64,000 nt of DNA from Phyto melanocephala (GCA_941918925.1 OW799233.1:175987235-176051234); one strand, 5' to 3'. Counted from the first letter of the stretch, positions 23,229-34,091 are shown. The notes: generated by a model from the sequence alone, not told the origin. A program made the numbers and translations.

Positions 23229-23782
23229 TTACTGCGGGGATCGTTTAAAACCACCATTAGCAGCTGGATTATTTCTATTGCTTGATGATAATGAATCACT
23301 ACGCAAAAATGCTGGTATGTTAGATATTAAATTCGAGTTTGTTGTTGTCGATGTGCCAGCCATAAGTGATGCAGACGTGGTTACACATGGCATTGATTGT
23401 ACATGAGGTTTTGTTTCCTTACCGCTGCCTGCAGTTGGTGTGTATGTCATTATTAGAGGAGAACTTGTTAAAGTCATGGGAAAATTTGCGGGAAACTTTA
23501 GGTCGCTTTGATTAAAGCAACTTAAATTTTTGGCAGAACAATATAATTGGCACGTAGGTAAAATTTCTTTATGACGGCGTTTTATGTGACTTAAGAAATT
23601 GCCAGTTGATTTCGTTGTGCCCGAAATAGTACCATAACAAGAAGTACAGGTGGCTTGTATACCTCCTGGCGTTTTGGGATGAGGTTGTATATTACTATAA
23701 AATCTACCATCCAATATTTTGGGCAGATTTAATGGACGACGGAATTCATCACCAGTAGAAGAGAAAGCCTTTGATTTATTAG
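23229..23782 (-). CDS. mod(mdg4): mod(mdg4) alternative C-terminal exon, minus strand: BED-type zinc finger, no FLYWCH
   Basis: The acceptor TTCTATTTTAG is followed by CT, completing Ala; the frame reads ANKSKAFSSTGDEF... for 183 residues to TAA. Residues about 27-80 look like a BED finger: aromatic-rich RFYSNIQPHPKTPGG, C-T-S-C, ISGTTKSTGNFLSH, then H-I-K-R-R-H. A second Cys pair (CQLYC) follows. The C-terminal half is Ser/Thr/Asn-rich and probably disordered. BED fingers bind DNA and occur in chromatin-boundary proteins (BEAF, DREF) and hAT transposases. The phase-1 acceptor and location make it a mod(mdg4) terminus rather than a separate gene. No FLYWCH residues are present. Confidence 0.82.
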
Positions 23783-24023
23783 CTAAAATAGAAGTACAAT
23801 AAAACATGAGAGTAAAAAATTAGTATTTAGAAAAAACAACAATATTCAAGACAAAAAAAAAAACTTTGTAATTAGCATGAATATAATGTAAACGTATTGA
23901 AAATTTTATTTGTTATTAATTAAATAAATTATATTATTTGTACATTATTTTTATTAATTGTTAAACTAAATTAAGGTAATATTTTAACAAATTCAAAACA
24001 TAGGTTCGTTGAGCATCGTAATA
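23783..24023. other. Short spacer between minus-strand exons
   Basis: AT-rich, no gene. Confidence 0.4.
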
Positions 24024-24370
24024 TTAATCACTCAACAAACCCACCATAGAACGCATTAAACCCATTTTTGTATCTTCTATGCTAAAATCTGGTGTCATTT
24101 CCACTAATTCATCAGTTTTCATTTCGGGATCGTGTGTATGCGGTGAACCTGCTACACGTATCGAAACATCATCGTTAACCTTAGAAGTGACGACAGTGGC
24201 TCGACATCCATACTTAACGTAGCGCGAACAACGCCAAAAAATATTTTTATGACTTTGGCGATTTTCAACATAACGATAGCCATTATATATTAACATCACA
24301 CGACCTCTTTGTGTAGTTGAATATTGAATATAAGTGGTGGCATTTTTATCATCGAATATATATTTGATAT
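24024..24370 (-). CDS. mod(mdg4): mod(mdg4) alternative C-terminal exon, minus strand: FLYWCH
   Basis: The acceptor TTTAATTGCAG is followed by AT, completing Asp. DIKYIFDDKNATTYIQYSTT precedes a FLYWCH finger: QRGRVMLIYNGYRYV, F-W-R-C-S near residue 60, YGCRATVVT, then PHTHDPE. An acidic/Met-rich tail (MKTDELVEMTPDFSIEDTKM) ends 114 residues. It lies on the same strand as the common exons. Zinc-ligand spacing is normal for the family. Confidence 0.87.
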
Positions 24371-24645
24371 CTGCAATTAAATGTAATAGTTGACATTTAG
24401 TAAAAAAAAAAATCGTTACTAAAAAATATTAATCATAAAAATGTACTAGATAGAATATAAAGAAAACTTGAATGCTTTTTTGTATTTTTTTTTCGCAATT
24501 TGTATATTTATAGACATGATATACAATGTATGTATGTATATGTGTATATATGATGGTCATAATACAAAAAATAGTTTTTTACAAGATCAACAAAATTTAA
24601 AAATAAAAATCATTTTAAAAGCTGTTTAATATTCTTCAACCTAAG

Positions 24646-24758
24646 CTATGCAGATGCTGTTCCTTTGGACATGTTGAGAATTTTTTGTTCAATGAAACGC
24701 TTTACTACATTGTTGTCAATCGTTTCGCCACGCAAGGTGAACACTTGTACAACATGAT
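24646..24758 (-). CDS. mod(mdg4): mod(mdg4) BEN-domain terminus, exon b (minus strand)
   Basis: The acceptor TATATTTTTAG is followed by AT, then HVVQVFTLRGETIDNNVVKR and FIEQKILNMSKGTASA, TAG. It joins in phase 1 to the exon at 26206-26439 (GTTG + AT gives Val-Asp) and completes the helical BEN domain. Because its acceptor phase equals that of every other variable exon, it could in principle also be joined directly to the common donor. Confidence 0.8.
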
Positions 24759-25249
24759 CTAAAAATATAGAAAATATATAAAAAAAAGAGTGTAATTAAT
24801 TTAAGATATATTAAAAAAGTTGATGGACGTATTCCTAAAAGTATGTTGCTTTGCAGTTACTAATAACAACTTCTTTGAAAACGGAACCCTTTATTTTGCC
24901 AACGACAAGAAAATATATATAAAATAAATGGTTAATTCAATTTTGTATTCATTATTGTAAAATTTTTAAAAATAATGACACCTTGTAAACTAGTCAAATA
25001 TGTACATGTATATTTATTTTTAAAGATTTCGTTTTGAAAAAAATAAATTAATTTATTATTGCAAGGCAACATGGTTAGGTATACATACACACACACAAAA
25101 TATATTTAATAATTTAATAATTTACCACATATTTATAATCAATTTTTTAATTAACTTAAAGTTTATAATACAAATTTTGTTATTCAATAAACGTCTAAAA
25201 AAATATAAATATTTTTTTTTTTATAATAAGTAGCTTTTATTAACCGTAT
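24759..25249. other. Intron of the BEN unit (part 1)
   Basis: AT-rich intronic sequence between BEN exon b and the MITE at 25250. Nothing else recognised. Confidence 0.5.
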
Positions 25250-25457
25250 CAAGGCATATTTATTCATCAGGTAATTGCAGTTCGGAGAGAATTTTTTGTT
25301 TATATTTTTTATATATGAAGTTTGGCATTTGAAACAAATTAGAAAAGAGAGAAAATTGTTTTTTATTTATGCATTTTGACAGCTGAAATTTAAAATAAGT
25401 GTTGAAAAAAATAATCAGCTGGCGAATCAAGAGTACCTGATGAATAAATATGCCTTG
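25250..25457. mobile_element. CAAGGC-family MITE inserted in the BEN-unit intron
   Basis: The inverted ends CAAGGCATATTTATTCATCAGG and CCTGATGAATAAATATGCCTTG are perfect over 22 bp. Both sides carry TAACCGTAT (25241-25249 and 25458-25466), a 9-bp (or 8-bp plus chance) target duplication. 208 bp, non-coding. Confidence 0.85.
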
Positions 25458-25466
25458 TAACCGTAT

Positions 25467-26205
25467 ATGGCCTTATAGGCTCGGTTATGTAAATGAAGAA
25501 TTAATAAAAAAAAAAAAAATATGGAAAAGAGCGCAAACAACTTTGTGCTATCGTCTTTAGTGATAATCAATTTGCAAAAAGACCGCTGGGGACTGTATGG
25601 ATATTTCCATATATTTATTTATGAGCCCATAAAAAGTTTCAATCTATATTTTTTGAATTTAAAATTTATATACATACGAGTTCAATCCATTCCGCACTTC
25701 TGACCCTAACAATATTTCAATATAAATTCTGATATCGTTGTTAGTGCAATCAAAATTTTATTGGTTTTGTCTATATAAAACGTAAACAATAAAGTAATGT
25801 CTTTAATTGAACAAACGAACCCATTATCTCGCAAAAAAATAACTTTTTATGTTAACCCACGTAAGAATGTTCTTCTATACCAAACCTATCCAGCAGTTTT
25901 TATGCAATTCAGCTTAGAACAACAAAAGTTGTAAAAATTAGAGTTTTGAATTTAGATTGTTGGAAATACTCGAAATATTCAATGCACAGACAGTATTTTA
26001 CTATTTTATTATAAGTAAAGATTATGCAAAGAACAGTACATATTTATTTATTTATTTATTTACATATTTATTCAAAAATATGCATAGATACATATAATAG
26101 GTATAGGGCTTTTCGATAAATTTTAAATTTTTGGAAAACAAACTTAATTACTGCTTTTTAATTAATTAACTAAGCTTTTAAGATTTAATGGAAAAATGTA
26201 CTTAC
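25467..26205. other. Intron of the BEN unit (part 2)
   Basis: Intronic, AT-rich. A 60-codon plus-strand open frame (25521-25703) has no family features and is not called. A TTTA-rich short repeat is at 26042-26070. Confidence 0.45.
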
Positions 26206-26439
26206 CAACAACCGACTTTAACAAATCCTCATTTAAAAGTTTTAAGCAATCCATTTTGTCGGACTTGGCTACCTTTTCCAGAGTTTCCAAGCCAAATACT
26301 AAATCGCTTAAACGCGAAGTATATATACAAGAATTTGGTATAAAAATTTTCATTAAATCATTCTTGGCGACATAAACTCTACTTCCAGCACACAAGGGAA
26401 TTTTGCCAGGAGCAACTGCAGGAGGCTTTTTGAACAGAG
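26206..26439 (-). CDS. mod(mdg4): mod(mdg4) BEN-domain terminus, exon a (minus strand; isoform C-like)
   Basis: The acceptor TTTTATTTTTTCAG is followed by CT, completing Ala; the frame reads ALFKKPPAVAPGKIPLCAGS then RVYVAKNDLMKIF, TSRLSDLVFGLETLEKVAKS and LLNEDLLKSVV. It ends GTTG|GTAAGT, a strong donor. The alpha-helical pattern with L-V-F-G-L-E-T-L fits a BEN domain. The BEN domain was originally described from, among others, Drosophila Mod(mdg4) isoform C, so this is probably the isoform C equivalent. It is completed by the exon at 24646-24758 across a 1.45 kb intron that has received a MITE. No FLYWCH. BEN domains mediate DNA binding and repressor contacts. Confidence 0.83.
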
Positions 26440-28606
26440 CTGAAAAAATAAAACAATAAAAAGTTTAATATACAGAATGAATATGTCAATGTAAAGAAGA
26501 TATAGGAGAAAAAATAAAACACGTGATATTATTAATAAAATATACATAGGTCTTTATTAACGAAAAATTTATTTAGTTGGAAAATGCTGCCTTTTTTAAG
26601 GTTTGTTTATATTGGGCACACAACAATCTATTAGTTCACAACTTATATAAAAGCAGGTTCTTAATTATAAACTATAAAATAAAATGTAATTAGTATAAAT
26701 ATATTGTTCCTTTGAAACTTTTAATTTGGATTTATTTAAGTTTTATATATTTACACAGTATTTCCAAATTTTTACACAAATCCAAACATTTTTTCCACTC
26801 TCACTTTTTTATCTTCTTCTTTCTAAATGTCACAACATATAATCAGACGCAGCAGACAATTTAATGACAAGTTTAAAACAAACATTTTTTGTAGAGTTGT
26901 ATTAAAATGTAGTAAACATTTTTAAAATATATTATTATTAAAAAATATTAATAAATAGGAGACAAAATTATAAAAAAAAATAGATAAAACAACATTTTTT
27001 CTTGAGTCACAAACTTTGAAACCAAATTTTCTAAAAAGTTTATTAAAATTGAAACGTTTTACAACACTTATTTTGTGATTTCGACGCCTTGTTGGAGTCT
27101 GTCAATTTATATATCTTGTGGTTTGTGTTTTCCGGAGCTTGTGATAATTTTCTTGAAACTTGTGTTGTTTATTAAAATAAGTTTGTTTTAAATAGTATTT
27201 TTAAATATCTTTTATAGAATGTTTGTGAATTTAAAAGAAAATAAGTCTGCCCATAAAGTGCGTAAAGAGTGAACTAAAAATGTCATAGTGTTTGAAAAAA
27301 TTGTATGCAATTATATGCAAACTCCATGGAAAAATATTTGGACTTAATATACATATATCTAAATGTATATTTAAAAAGATATGAACAAGTAAGGTGGTTA
27401 TTTTGATGAAAATTTTATTGTTTGTATAAAGTTATTGTCTTTTGTTCCTTATATTTCGAATTAAACAAATGTCTATACTAATAAAAATTGTTGTAAATAA
27501 AAATGATTCAAATAAATTTACGAAGAAAAAAATGTATAGTATGAGTTTTACTTAAAGCCTTTTGTATCTATAATCTCCATAATTTTATTTTTTTACATAT
27601 ACATAATCGGTTAATATAAACTTGTAATAATCACAAATCACTGTTGATGCTTCCGACAAAATTTTGTCTTTATCAAACGCCAATTTGTAGTTATGGTCGC
27701 TAATTCTATAAATGTAAAATCTTTAATATGCACGCGAATACTGAAAAGTTTGTGACAGATTCACATACAGCATACATTTATCAATAAGTAAGATAGAAAA
27801 CATTTTTCTAGAATTCACAGCATAGCGAGATTCCTAAAGGGTTTTAAACTTGTCGCAGAATTCGTAAATACATAATTCACATCTTAAGTTATTTTTCCTT
27901 TTTTAAGTAATCGACAACCATACTTTTTAAAGAAGTTAAAAATATGCGAAATTTGCTTTACGCGTATGCTGCAACATAGCTCAGATGCTATAATTTTAAC
28001 GTAAGATTTTTATGACGTTAAGGTTGTTGCCACTGGATTTATAACTGTAGCACGTAATACACAACTTTAAGATGAGAATCAAAGCTAATGGAAGATATAA
28101 TTGTGTTGGAGCATTTTAGAGGTATTTTTTATAAAATTGAATACTGCGTACAAAGATCATGTGTCATTAGAGTAAAACGTTGTCTATATTAACAGGTTTG
28201 GGAAGGATTAACGCTACAATCAAAGATAACGACACATTAAAATAATAAAACAATACAAAATTATTTATTTTTGTTATTTCGATAAACTAAAGCTCAGAAA
28301 CGAAATACGATATAGTAAATTATAACTTCATATGTGAACATAAGCACGTGAATGTTTATATTCATAGTGCCTTTAACGTTTGTAATTTAATAAAAATTAT
28401 AAAGTGTATACTGTCTTATTACTATATTGATTTTAAATTTATACTACAATTTGATAAATCCTGGACATATGTCATTCAAATATTATAATTATTAAGTTTA
28501 TGTTGTTAGTTATGCTAAATTGGTCTGATGATCTTTTAATCAACAATGATAAAATGTTTTCAAAAAATAACTATCAACTTATTTAAATTTCTTTTCTCCA
28601 TTACAG
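26440..28606. other. Divergent spacer between minus and plus exon blocks (candidate acceptor-RNA promoters)
   Basis: This is the only stretch where a minus-strand block (starting at 26439) and a plus-strand block (starting at 28607) point away from each other. Trans-spliced exons need their own transcripts, so promoters for one or both blocks are expected here. A slightly GC-richer patch around 27070-27150 is a possible core. No promoter element was recognised with confidence. No gene or mobile element was found. Confidence 0.4.
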
Positions 28607-28869
28607 TGACGTATGGATTATTACAACCCCTGAAATTGGAACGAAAAAAATCAAATTTTGAACATCTTAATGTAAGTTTTACGCGAAGTATACGTGGTAA
28701 TAATTTGCTTACAATAAACGGTAAAAATTACACACTAAATCGTCGTATAAAGGATGCCTGCTATTGGGAATGTGTAAAAGTGCGTTGCAAATATACAAAA
28801 TGTTCAGCAAGAGTTGTAACAAAATACAATCGTATCGCCTCTCTAAGAGGACAACACAATCACAATTAA
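28607..28869 (+). CDS. mod(mdg4): mod(mdg4) alternative C-terminal exon, plus strand: FLYWCH
   Basis: The acceptor CTTTTCTCCATTACAG is followed by TG, completing Val; the frame reads VTYGLLQPLKLERKKSNFEH. The FLYWCH finger spans about residues 25-85: SIRGNNLLTINGKNYTL, Y-W-E-C-V near residue 56, KCSARVVT, then GQHNHN at the stop. 86 residues. First of seven closely packed plus-strand exons (28.6-33.8 kb), all antisense to the common exons. AATAAA follows within about 40 bases. Confidence 0.88.
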
Positions 28870-29101
28870 ATGAAAAAAATATAGTTTTTAAGTAATTGCA
28901 ATAAATAAAGTACAATTTAGCCGATTGATTTTTGTATTTCTTTAATACACAAACACGCATACATGCATATGTGTGTTTATGATATTTGTAATTTTTTTTT
29001 AAAGTTAATTTTAGCTCTTTGTATATATAAGTTTGCATATACTATTATAAGTTGTTAAATATTTTTCATATTATGTGTTTTATGTTAAAATGTTCTTTTA
29101 G
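28870..29101. other. Spacer between plus-strand exons
   Basis: Contains a poly(A) signal for the upstream exon and the TGTTCTTTTAG acceptor of the next exon. Confidence 0.45.
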
Positions 29102-29382
29102 AAATTCGTAAAGAATTTAAACCACGTTCCGGAGTTTGGCTTAACGATAAATATACGTTTGTTAGAAATAGACGAGGAGGTATGAGCTTAATATACAAAG
29201 GTTTTCTATACACTGCTGAACGTAAATATAGTACTACCATCAATTGGATCTGCAATAAAAATAGCAATACTTCCTTAAGATGTCCAGCTAGATGTATTAC
29301 TGCTGGCGAAAATGCAATAAAATTTGGACGCAAAAGGCATAATCATGAAGCGGTCGCAAAGCTAAAATTCATAAACAGTTAA
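29102..29382 (+). CDS. mod(mdg4): mod(mdg4) alternative C-terminal exon, plus strand: FLYWCH
   Basis: The acceptor TGTTCTTTTAG is followed by AA, completing Glu; the frame reads EIRKEFKPRSGVWLNDKYTF. FLYWCH follows: RNRRGGMSLIYKGFLYTAER, I-N-W-I-C, RCPARCITA, then RKRHNHEA. The spacing between the first and second Cys is longer than usual (CNKNSNTSLRC). 92 residues. AATAAA starts 7 bases after the stop. Needs trans-splicing. Confidence 0.88.
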
Positions 29383-29589
29383 TGCTTAAATAAAAAATAT
29401 TATCAAAATTAAAATTAAGTTTATTAAAAAAAAAAAATTATCCCTTTTCGAAGAAAAAACCTACATATTTTGGTTGTTATTAAAAATAATTAGTCTTTGT
29501 TAATTTCTCTTTTTTGTAAGTTAAGTTAAATTGTTTTAACACCTACATACTAAATGCATTTATTCTAATTTATTAATTTCATTTTCCAG
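29383..29589. other. Spacer between plus-strand exons
   Basis: AT-rich, ends in the acceptor ATTTCATTTTCCAG. Confidence 0.45.
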
Positions 29590-29837
29590 CTGTTAAAACT
29601 AGACGTGAAAAAAATTATACTGTGATAAACAATTATCGTTTTGTTATAAGCTCTCAATCGGACAGGACTTGCTATTTGAAATGTGCAAATTTTCGTAAGT
29701 CGTGTCGTGCACGTGCTATTATGCGTAAGGATACAATGAAAGTTCATGTCAGAGATGGCAACCATAATCATCCTAAACATTTACCATATAAAACTCTAAA
29801 AATCCGGCGAGACCTGCAGACTGCTGAACACTTTTAA
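29590..29837 (+). CDS. mod(mdg4): mod(mdg4) alternative C-terminal exon, plus strand: FLYWCH with Trp replaced by Leu
   Basis: The acceptor TTTCATTTTCCAG is followed by CT, completing Ala; the frame reads AVKTRREKNYTVINNYRFVI. The finger continues C-Y-L-K-C, where the family has Trp two before the Cys, then KSCRARAIM and GNHNHPKHL. The Cys and His ligands are all present. A basic tail (KTLKIRRDLQTAEHF) ends 81 residues. Needs trans-splicing. Confidence 0.86.
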
Positions 29838-30105
29838 AAAGATGTAAATTAACAAACAAAATATCAGTATAAAATCAGTGAAACATTTTTATTGTTAAAC
29901 TATTCGAGTGAATTAGATTAAATATCCAACGAAATTTTTAAACTTAATAAAAAAAAAACTAAATTAATCTTTAACTGTTGATTCAGATTATATTGTAATA
30001 GAAAAATATTTGTATGTCTTTTTATGTATGTATGTATGAGTAGACATTTATATATAATTTGTAGTAAAATGTAAATGTTAACCATATTTTCATATCTTTT
30101 TCTAG
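29838..30105. other. Spacer between plus-strand exons
   Basis: AT-rich, ends in the acceptor CATATCTTTTTCTAG. Confidence 0.45.
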
Positions 30106-30356
30106 CAAACCTTAATCCTAATGCTGCCCGTTACATTACCTCAAAACGTGGCACTCAATTGGTACTATATAAACACAATACTTATACGCCCAACTCAAAA
30201 TTAAAACCCGAATCTCGCAGCCGTGACTGGAAGTGTTCAATGTATCATAAGGCTAAATGTAAAGCTAGATTAGTTACAAAATATACCTCAGCCGGTGATA
30301 TTATACATGTAACTTCATTTATACACAACCATAAGCCAATGTTTCCTTCCATGTAA
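30106..30356 (+). CDS. mod(mdg4): mod(mdg4) alternative C-terminal exon, plus strand: FLYWCH
   Basis: The acceptor TATCTTTTTCTAG is followed by CA, completing Ala; the frame reads ANLNPNAARYITSKRGTQLV. FLYWCH follows: LYKHNTYT, D-W-K-C-S near residue 45, AKCKARLVT, then FIHNHKPMFPSM and stop. 82 residues. Needs trans-splicing. Confidence 0.87.
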
Positions 30357-31933
30357 TTCCTAATGATTTAAGAAGCATTTATGCTCTCCTCGCTCCACAT
30401 TTATTTGTAAAAACAGTGAGTTTTTTTTTTTTTTTATATAGATTAAAATAAGTTTCACATACTAAATATGTGAAATATTTAGGTATTTGTCTTTTGTTTA
30501 ATTTAGCTAGTATTAAGTTTCTGATAAGCTATAGTAATTGTATTATATTTTTAATCCTTCAATTACCTACATAGTATTATTTTTATGTACATTATTTTCG
30601 TTATATATCTACATTCTAATATACGATGGTATTAAAGATATGTACATATGTATGTACAAATATATTTTTCACTAAAAGAAAAACTTAATAGTAAAAAAAA
30701 AACTTATTTACAAAAATACTTTTTGTATAAAACTCGTGACACCAACCATATAATATAGAAGTTCCAAATAAGAATTATTATTTTTTTTTTTTTTTCTTAA
30801 AATAAAACGTGTTTTATATTGTGTATTAATGTTGTTACTATAACCTGTGTACATGGCTTAGATTATAACATGCGCGTAAATGTTTTTTGTTATTGCTTCC
30901 GGCGTTATGCATAAAAACAAACCTTGTGCTAACTAACAAGCTGCATACGATTTTTATGGCAAAATTTCCATAAGGGCATGATAGCAGCTTGTTAGTTAGC
31001 GCATAGTTTGTTACTATGCATATTACCGTTAGTTTATATAGAGCAAGTTTTTGATTTAACAATTTAAACAATGGCTGTTGTTTTAAAGTTGCATTGGCGG
31101 ATCAAGATTGTATTACAATTTTGTTTTTATTTCCTTTGCTAACTGTTTAAGATTCTTGCGCTTTACTCATAAAATTATTTAAATTTCTTTTGTGTTTAAC
31201 CATTTTATTTTTAATTTAGTAGTTACCCTGTTATTTTGGTTTATTAAATTAATTTTACATCATTAAATACGTGATATTTAATTTGTCATACTAATGCCCT
31301 TATGACGTAATGTAAAGTCAAAGTGTTTAAACTGGAACTTACAATCACTAAGGTTAAAATAAGATTAAATTTCAAATTAACTAGTTCTTAATATTAATTG
31401 ACAAATAGTTAAGCCCATAACTGGCTTGATATATTGCCTCCAAAGTATCGCTTTTTATCTCACATCAAATATATTGGATGCAATTGAAACTAATCGTTTA
31501 GACGAACTTAAACTAATCGATGTAATTCATAAAAATTAATACGGCTTTATAAGAGGTTTGTAAATCAAATTTCTATAGAAAATCTGTTTAAGATTTGTTT
31601 TTAAATAAGACAGTTTTTATTTATCAGAGTATTAAATTATTTTTAAATTTTTTCATTGATGTAATAATTTTAAAGTACAAACGTTATAAAAAGAAAGAAA
31701 CTTTTACAATAAACTGCAATTTAGATTTGAAAGTTTTTATTGTAACAAATGATGAAAAATATTTATGATAAATTGCAATAAAAAAAATATATTTTTTTTA
31801 AATTCAATCTACGGCCTCGTAGTATTTTTCTTATCATAATTTTTGTATAAATTCCTTAAAATGCACAAAAGAGATCTCAACAAAAAACATTAAGACATAC
31901 TTTTAATAATGCCTCTAATATTCTCTTTTGCAG
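30357..31933. other. Spacer with a foldback repeat
   Basis: Non-coding apart from an inverted repeat at about 30895-31030. The right end is the TTCTCTTTTGCAG acceptor of the next exon. No additional exon recognised. Confidence 0.45.
30895..31030. repeat. Foldback MITE-like inverted repeat
   Basis: Arms TGTGCTAACTAACAAGCTGC (from 30925) and GCAGCTTGTTAGTTAGCGCA (ending near 31006) pair with one mismatch. Outer ATGCATAA/TATGCAT extends the pairing. Boundaries are approximate and no target duplication is clear. Confidence 0.6.
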
Positions 31934-32301
31934 ATCTAAAGTGTAATGTTAGATACGAACAGCGTAGAGTGAAAAAGGAAATAATGCCGGTTGTGAAAAT
32001 TGACACCAAGCCTTCTCTTGCGGCTGCCATGCATACAAATCGTGAGCTGGTATTTATACCGGGACAACGTGGCAGAAATCTGTTGTTCTATCAAAACTAT
32101 ACATATTCTAAAAATAATGGCACTAACAATACCATCTATTGGAAATGTCGAATTGTAAAAAATGGCAAACCATGCAATGCTCGCATAACGACATTTTTAA
32201 GACCCAATGGGTTGTATAATGTTTTTCTAACCAAACCAGAACACAGTCATCCGCCGTCAAAAAAACTCTTTAATAAAACCAAAACAAAAGCAAATGAATA
32301 A
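31934..32301 (+). CDS. mod(mdg4): mod(mdg4) alternative C-terminal exon, plus strand: FLYWCH
   Basis: The acceptor TTCTCTTTTGCAG is followed by AT, completing Asp; the frame reads DLKCNVRYEQRRVKKEIMPV. A basic N-terminal linker of about 45 residues leads to FLYWCH: PGQRGRNLLFYQNYTYSKNN, I-Y-W-K-C near residue 76, KPCNARITTF, then PEHSHPPSKK. The lysine-rich tail (KTKTKANE) ends 121 residues. AATAAA follows the stop. Needs trans-splicing. Confidence 0.88.
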
Positions 32302-32458
32302 TAATAAAAATAAAAAAAAAAAAATTGTAAAAATTCGATTTAAATATTGTTTTATTATATTTAGTATGTATAACTTTTATATTTCTTTATTATTATTATT
32401 ATTTATGTTCATCTAACTGATGCATTACTTTTTTTCTCTCTAATTCTATTCTCCACAG
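32302..32458. other. Spacer between plus-strand exons
   Basis: Ends in the pyrimidine-rich acceptor TCTATTCTCCACAG. Confidence 0.45.
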
Positions 32459-32883
32459 ATCAAGAAACAACCGCGGCTGTTTATTCGGCCACTTCTAGAG
32501 GACGCATACAATTGATTTATGGCGGTCAGCCGTTTATATTTGAAAAGAAAATAAAACTGGCCACTAATGAAGAAAAGAAATATTGGCGCTGTAATCAATG
32601 GTGGAATCAAAAATGCCGCTCTCGTGTTTGTACTATTAATGATATGGTCATACCCTTAAATCGTTATCACACTCACGAAGAAATTGTTAGACGTAAGAAG
32701 CGTGTACGTAAAAATATGCCAGACAAAATAATCATAAAAGATGCTAATACGGCCTCGACAACGACTGGCAGTGGTGGTGGCATAGATGTCAGTTCACTGA
32801 GCATGCATTTAAAATATGAAGAAATTGTGGCGGATGTAACAGAAATTGTCGATTCCTCTCCTATTGTCATAACTAAAAAATAG
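32459..32883 (+). CDS. mod(mdg4): mod(mdg4) alternative C-terminal exon, plus strand: FLYWCH + basic and acidic tail
   Basis: The acceptor TTCTCCACAG is followed by AT, completing Asp; the frame reads DQETTAAVYSATSRGRIQLI. FLYWCH: YGGQPFIFEKK, Y-W-R-C-N, QKCRSRVCT, then RYHTHEEI. A basic patch (RRKKRVRKNMP) and a Ser/Thr/Gly linker follow. The end is acidic and hydrophobic (KYEEIVADVTEIVDSSPIVI). 140 residues, the longest in this block. An acidic C-terminal segment is known to be important for partner binding in the Drosophila 67.2 isoform, but I cannot tell whether this is its equivalent. A long poly(A) tract at 32908-32933 follows. Confidence 0.87.
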
Positions 32884-33457
32884 ACGCAAATTAATGACTG
32901 CTTTATTAAAAAAAAAAAAAAAAAAAAAAAAAACTTGTAAAAATTCTTTGAAGTTGGGCAAAAATGACTTAAGTCAGAAACTGCAGTTTTTGTTTAATGC
33001 CAAACAAAATATGAATTTTTTGAACTATTGCCTAAAGAGCAAATGACTACAATTGAAAGCATTTGTACTAAGTTGACACCAAACGAAATGGAGGAAAATT
33101 TTAGCAAGATCCAACAAAAAATCAATTTTGCAATTTTGTTTACCTTTTTGCCGAACGTCAAAGAATTATAAAAAGAAAAAGGTTTTTAAGGTTCGCATCG
33201 ATTATAATAATAATTATTTTACAACCTACATAATAACATTCAAATTATGCAATTACAAACTTCTTTTTTTTTTTTTTTTTTTCATGGTTTTAAATAAATA
33301 AAGGAAAGTCTTAATAAATTATATGAACATTTTTATTTTTAATCTTGCATTATACAAAAATTAATTCAATATACATACATACATACATAAGTGTGCATGC
33401 TAAAACTAATGACGTTTCGCTTTTTTATTTTTTTCAACGTTTTTAATTTATTTTTAG
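32884..33457. other. Spacer between plus-strand exons
   Basis: Homopolymer A and T tracts (32908-32933, 33265-33282). No gene recognised. Ends in the acceptor TTTAATTTATTTTTAG. Confidence 0.45.
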
Positions 33458-33804
33458 CTTTTACGTTTAATAATTTTTACTTCACCACTGGCCAACGTTC
33501 CTCCATAAAACTTGTCTATGCAGGTTATCATTTTGTTAAATATATGCAAAATACTCGAGGCACCAAATGGATTTGTGCAACGCGCTCCTCTACAAAATGT
33601 CGTGCTCGTGTTCGTACAACAAAAGAATCGAAATTAGAAGTATTACGTGCTGATCATAATCATATGAAATCGGATAATCTAATTAAACAACGAAAAAGAA
33701 AACCAAAACTTAAAATAGATGACACTATTGCTGCTACTACCGATGACAATGTCAATGATATGCAACAGGTGTGGGTACGTAAATGGTTAGAAGAGCCAAA
33801 ATAA
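33458..33804 (+). CDS. mod(mdg4): mod(mdg4) alternative C-terminal exon, plus strand: FLYWCH (last of the plus block)
   Basis: The acceptor AATTTATTTTTAG is followed by CT, completing Ala; the frame reads AFTFNNFYFTTGQRSSIKLV. FLYWCH: YAGYHFVKYM, T-K-W-I-C near residue 42, TKCRARVRT, then RADHNHMKS. A basic patch (KQRKRKPKLK) and an acidic stretch precede the terminal WVRKWLEEPK. 114 residues. The stop codon overlaps an AATAAA. Needs trans-splicing. Confidence 0.88.
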
Positions 33805-34091
33805 ACAATTCCTAGATGTTCCAGTAAAAGAACTGAATATAAAATTTTAGTTTTAATTAAACAAAAACACACACATTTTTTCATTTGGAACGTCGAAAAA
33901 TAACGACGAGTTTTTTATTTTTTTGCTGTCATCTTACATTTCGATAACTAGTCTAGTTAAAATTTGGCCAGCAATGAAAATTTCTATTCGCCTTAATTGC
34001 AATGTTAAAGTTAATACAACAGGTTACAAAATTATTTTTTATTAATACTTTCTCTTATTTTCTCATTATTTTAAGTGCAAAAAAAAATAAA
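33805..34091. other. Spacer downstream of the plus-strand block
   Basis: Non-coding up to the Harbinger element. Confidence 0.4.
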
